A stretch of DNA of 64,000 bases. It comes from Streptomyces roseoviridis (GTDB lineage: Bacteria > Actinomycetota > Actinomycetes > Streptomycetales > Streptomycetaceae). Both the position numbers and the translations under genes were made by a program. The notes under the pieces were generated by a model, which saw only the letters and a list, made by a program, of their open reading frames with translations, was not told the origin of the DNA and ran no database searches. The DNA lies in assembly GCF_039535235.1 (NCBI RefSeq), contig NZ_BAAAWU010000001.1, forward strand, positions 3,286,001-3,350,000. The letters run 5' to 3'. This document shows, piece after piece, positions 62,212 through 64,000 of this stretch (the stretch's first letter is position 1; each line of letters opens with the position of its first letter).

Positions 62212-62670
62212 ATGGGGCGAAGGATCGAGGCCGTCGCGTTGCCGGTGGTGTTCCAGCGACCGGTGCGGCTCATGGCGTACGTGTACGGGCACGGGCAGCT
62301 GCTCTTCCGGGGGCGGCAGGAACCCGAGGAGGGGTGGGACACCACGCTGGACGTGCTGTTCGCGGACGTCGGGTCGATGTCGGTGCGGGACCACTACCCG
62401 TCGTTGACGATCCGGCTCGCGGACCCGGAGGAGGAGGCGCGGCTGCGAGCGGCGGATCCCCGGCGTTGGCACGACTGGCGGCCCTTCGTCCTGGAGACGG
62501 AGGACGGCGCACCCGGGCACGTGGTGGCCGGGGGCCTGTACTGGGGCGAGAGCACGGCGCCCGAGACGTACGACAGTTTCCTGCTCCCCTCGTACGAGCT
62601 GACCCGGCTGTGTCCGGACGCGCCGGTGCCGGACGAGCCGGCCGTCGTCCACACGGCGGCGGGCCGGTGA
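62212..62670 (+). CDS. Hypothetical protein
   Basis: 152 residues from ATG 62212 (GGGGAGGG site). It is soluble and acidic, with blocks LMAYVYGHGQLLFRG, TTLDVLFADVGSM, TIRLADPEEEARL, and a C-terminal VVAGGLYWGE...YDSFLLPSYELTRL. No motif is recognised. The sharp codon bias supports a real gene. It is divergent from the SUKH gene across ~150 bases. Confidence 0.72.
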   Translation: MGRRIEAVALPVVFQRPVRLMAYVYGHGQLLFRGRQEPEEGWDTTLDVLFADVGSMSVRDHYPSLTIRLADPEEEARLRAADPRRWHDWRPFVLETEDGAPGHVVAGGLYWGESTAPETYDSFLLPSYELTRLCPDAPVPDEPAVVHTAAGR

Positions 62671-62991
62671 CCCGGATGAGGTGGATCCGTGGATGACTCG
62701 GTGCAGACGGTCGCCGGCTTGAACGCGACGGCCGAGGAGGGCCCGGTGTGCGTGGGGCGCGTGGCCCCGCCGACGCCTCCGACCGATACCCCCCGGCCCG
62801 ACGCCCCGCCCCGCGCGCCTCGCCGCACCCCCGCCCCCGCCCCGTGCGCCTCGTCCTCACGGGCGGGCGGGCGAGCCCGGTGGCGGGCGGGCGGGCGAGC
62901 CCGGTGGCGGGCGGGCGGAATACGATCGGGAGCGCTGACAGCTGCACCAGTGGCTGATGACAGCTACACCCTCTGTCTAAGGAGATTCCTC
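62671..62991. repeat. Gene-free interval with 24-base repeats
   Basis: About 320 bases before tpx. A 24-base unit is present twice in tandem with a 10-base third copy at 62861-62918. The last ~50 bases (62930-62991) include the tpx ribosome site AAGGAGA and are less GC-rich; the tpx promoter probably lies there. No gene is seen. Confidence 0.75.
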
Positions 62992-63492
62992 ATGGCGCAG
63001 GTCGCGCTCAAGGGCAACCCCGTAACCGTCGACGGCTCCCTGCCCGCCACGGGCACCCAGGCCCCCGAGTTCACCCTGGTCGGTGAGGGTCTGGCGGACA
63101 AGTCGCTGAAGGACTTCGCCGGCAAGCGCAAGGTGCTCAACATCTTCCCCAGCGTCGACACCCCCACCTGCGCGTCCTCCGTGCGCGCCTTCAACGCGAA
63201 GGCCGGTGACCTGGAGAACACCGTCGTGCTCTGCATCTCGGCGGACCTCCCCTTCGCCCAGGCCCGCTTCTGCGGCGCCGAGGGCCTGGAGAACGTGCAG
63301 AGCCTCTCCACCCTGCGCGGCCGCGACTTCCACACCGACTACGGTGTCGCGATCGCCGACGGCCCGCTGGCCGGTCTGACCGCCCGCGCCGTCGTCGTCC
63401 TCGACGAGAACGACAAGGTCCTCCACACGGAGCTCGTCAACGAGATCTCCGAGGAGCCGAACTACGAGGCCGCCCTCTCCGCCCTGAAGTGA
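62992..63492 (+). CDS. tpx: Thiol peroxidase Tpx
   Basis: 166 residues from ATG 62992. The peroxidatic Cys is C60 in [11 protein letters not shown] and the resolving Cys is C94 in FCGAEG, as in E. coli-type 2-Cys Tpx. The N-terminus ([23 protein letters not shown]) and the [11 protein letters not shown] block confirm the family. It reduces hydroperoxides with thioredoxin in the cytoplasm. A hairpin terminator follows at 63570. Confidence 0.96.
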   Translation: MAQVALKGNPVTVDGSLPATGTQAPEFTLVGEGLADKSLKDFAGKRKVLNIFPSVDTPTCASSVRAFNAKAGDLENTVVLCISADLPFAQARFCGAEGLENVQSLSTLRGRDFHTDYGVAIADGPLAGLTARAVVVLDENDKVLHTELVNEISEEPNYEAALSALK

Positions 63493-63569
63493 CCGAGATG
63501 GCCTGAGGCGGACCGAAGGCACCTGAGGTGACCTCGGGGCGCCCTCAGGCGCCCGTCCGGCACCACGAG

Positions 63570-63597
63570 GCCCGCCCGGCACACCGCCCGGGCGGGC
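63570..63597 (+). terminator. Hairpin terminator after tpx
   Basis: A 10-base-pair stem GCCCGCCCGG / CCGGGCGGGC (63570-63579 with 63588-63597) with an 8-base loop, followed by TT. It lies ~80 bases after the tpx stop. The remaining bases to 63719 hold no gene. Confidence 0.7.
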
Positions 63598-63719
63598 TTC
63601 GTCGTCCCCGCCCCGAGGGCCCCCGGCCGGGGAGGCGGGGTGCCGGGCCGGGGGAGAGACTGAAGGGGTAGCGCGGCCTCGGGCGGGGGTTTCGGACGGG
63701 GATCCCTTGAGGAGTGGCC

Positions 63720-64000
63720 ATGGACGGTACGGCGGTGGAGACCCTGCGCGCGTCGCTGCGCGGCGAGGTGATCGGCCCCGACGACCCGGGATACGACGGG
63801 GCCCGGGCGATCTACAACGCGATGATCGACCGCCGGCCCGCGGTGATCGCGCGGTGCGCGGACACCTCCGACGTCCGGGCGGCGGTGCGCTACGCCCGGG
63901 ACACCGGCACGGACCTGGCGGTGCGCGGCGGCGGGCACAGCGGCGGCGGGCTGTGCCTGGCCGACGGCTCCCTGATGGTGGACCTGTCGGCGATGCGGTG
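63720..64000 (+). CDS. FAD-binding oxidoreductase, BBE type (5' part)
   Basis: The first ~93 residues, running off the window. ATG 63720 follows a GAGGAG site. The sequence shows the FAD-binding_4 pattern (YDGARAIYNAMIDRRPAVIARC), then AVRGGGHSGGG, where H73 is the expected site of covalent flavin attachment in berberine-bridge-type enzymes. The substrate is unknown. The rest of the protein lies downstream of the window. Confidence 0.92.
   Translation, partial: MDGTAVETLRASLRGEVIGPDDPGYDGARAIYNAMIDRRPAVIARCADTSDVRAAVRYARDTGTDLAVRGGGHSGGGLCLADGSLMVDLSAMR

Overview
The window is a Streptomyces-type chromosome segment. It is very GC-rich with strong G/C third-codon bias, uses many GTG starts, and has many 4-base ATGA/GTGA gene overlaps. 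It carries futalosine-pathway menaquinone genes (mqnB, mqnD), a WhiJ-like regulator with its DUF397 partner, DUF3027 and DUF2771 proteins, and an MshA-type glycosyltransferase. No rRNA, tRNA, CRISPR array or intact insertion sequence was seen.

Layout. 0-5 kb: the 3' part of a P-type ATPase, then an ABC ATPase with two membrane partners. 5-13 kb: a winged-helix/zinc-ribbon DNA-binding protein, an HD phosphohydrolase, a probable RiPP-methyltransferase remnant, a Cys-rich protein, a large sacsin/HSP90-like ATPase and DUF3027. 13-21 kb: an MFS protein, a DUF2771 lipoprotein, mqnB-mqnD, a cold-shock protein, a HAD phosphatase, and a siderophore-type FecCD transporter behind a possible iron box. 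21-31 kb: a helicase-associated protein and an XPB helicase flanking a Uma2 gene broken by one stop codon, a HelD-type ATPase, an aminoglycoside-phosphotransferase-fold protein, and a gene-free ~0.9 kb inverted repeat. 32-38.5 kb: a copper island (cutC, His-rich secreted protein, copZ, copA, csoR, BlaI-M56 pair) with four matching CsoR-type palindromes.

39-52 kb is the most unusual part. A methyltransferase, a Fur-family regulator and two paralogous LuxR-type regulators (the second with a TTA codon) precede a minus-strand set: asparagine synthetase-like amidotransferase, PrpF-fold protein, degenerate SDR, MetRS-like ligase without a recognisable KMSKS loop, and an MshA-like glycosyltransferase. 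A PIG-L deacetylase is transcribed divergently. The set parallels mycothiol assembly (glycosyltransferase, deacetylase, tRNA-synthetase-derived ligase) and may make an undescribed aminoacylated amino-sugar metabolite. Tandem repeats run through it.

52-64 kb: DUF5701, a broken LysR gene, a WhiJ/DUF397/ATPase regulatory module, an imine-reductase-like gene divergent from a TetR regulator with repeated operators, a four-gene lipoprotein-ABC operon with two paralogous permeases, small secreted and SUKH proteins, tpx, and the start of a BBE-type FAD oxidoreductase. All functions are inferred from sequence motifs; no database search was possible.
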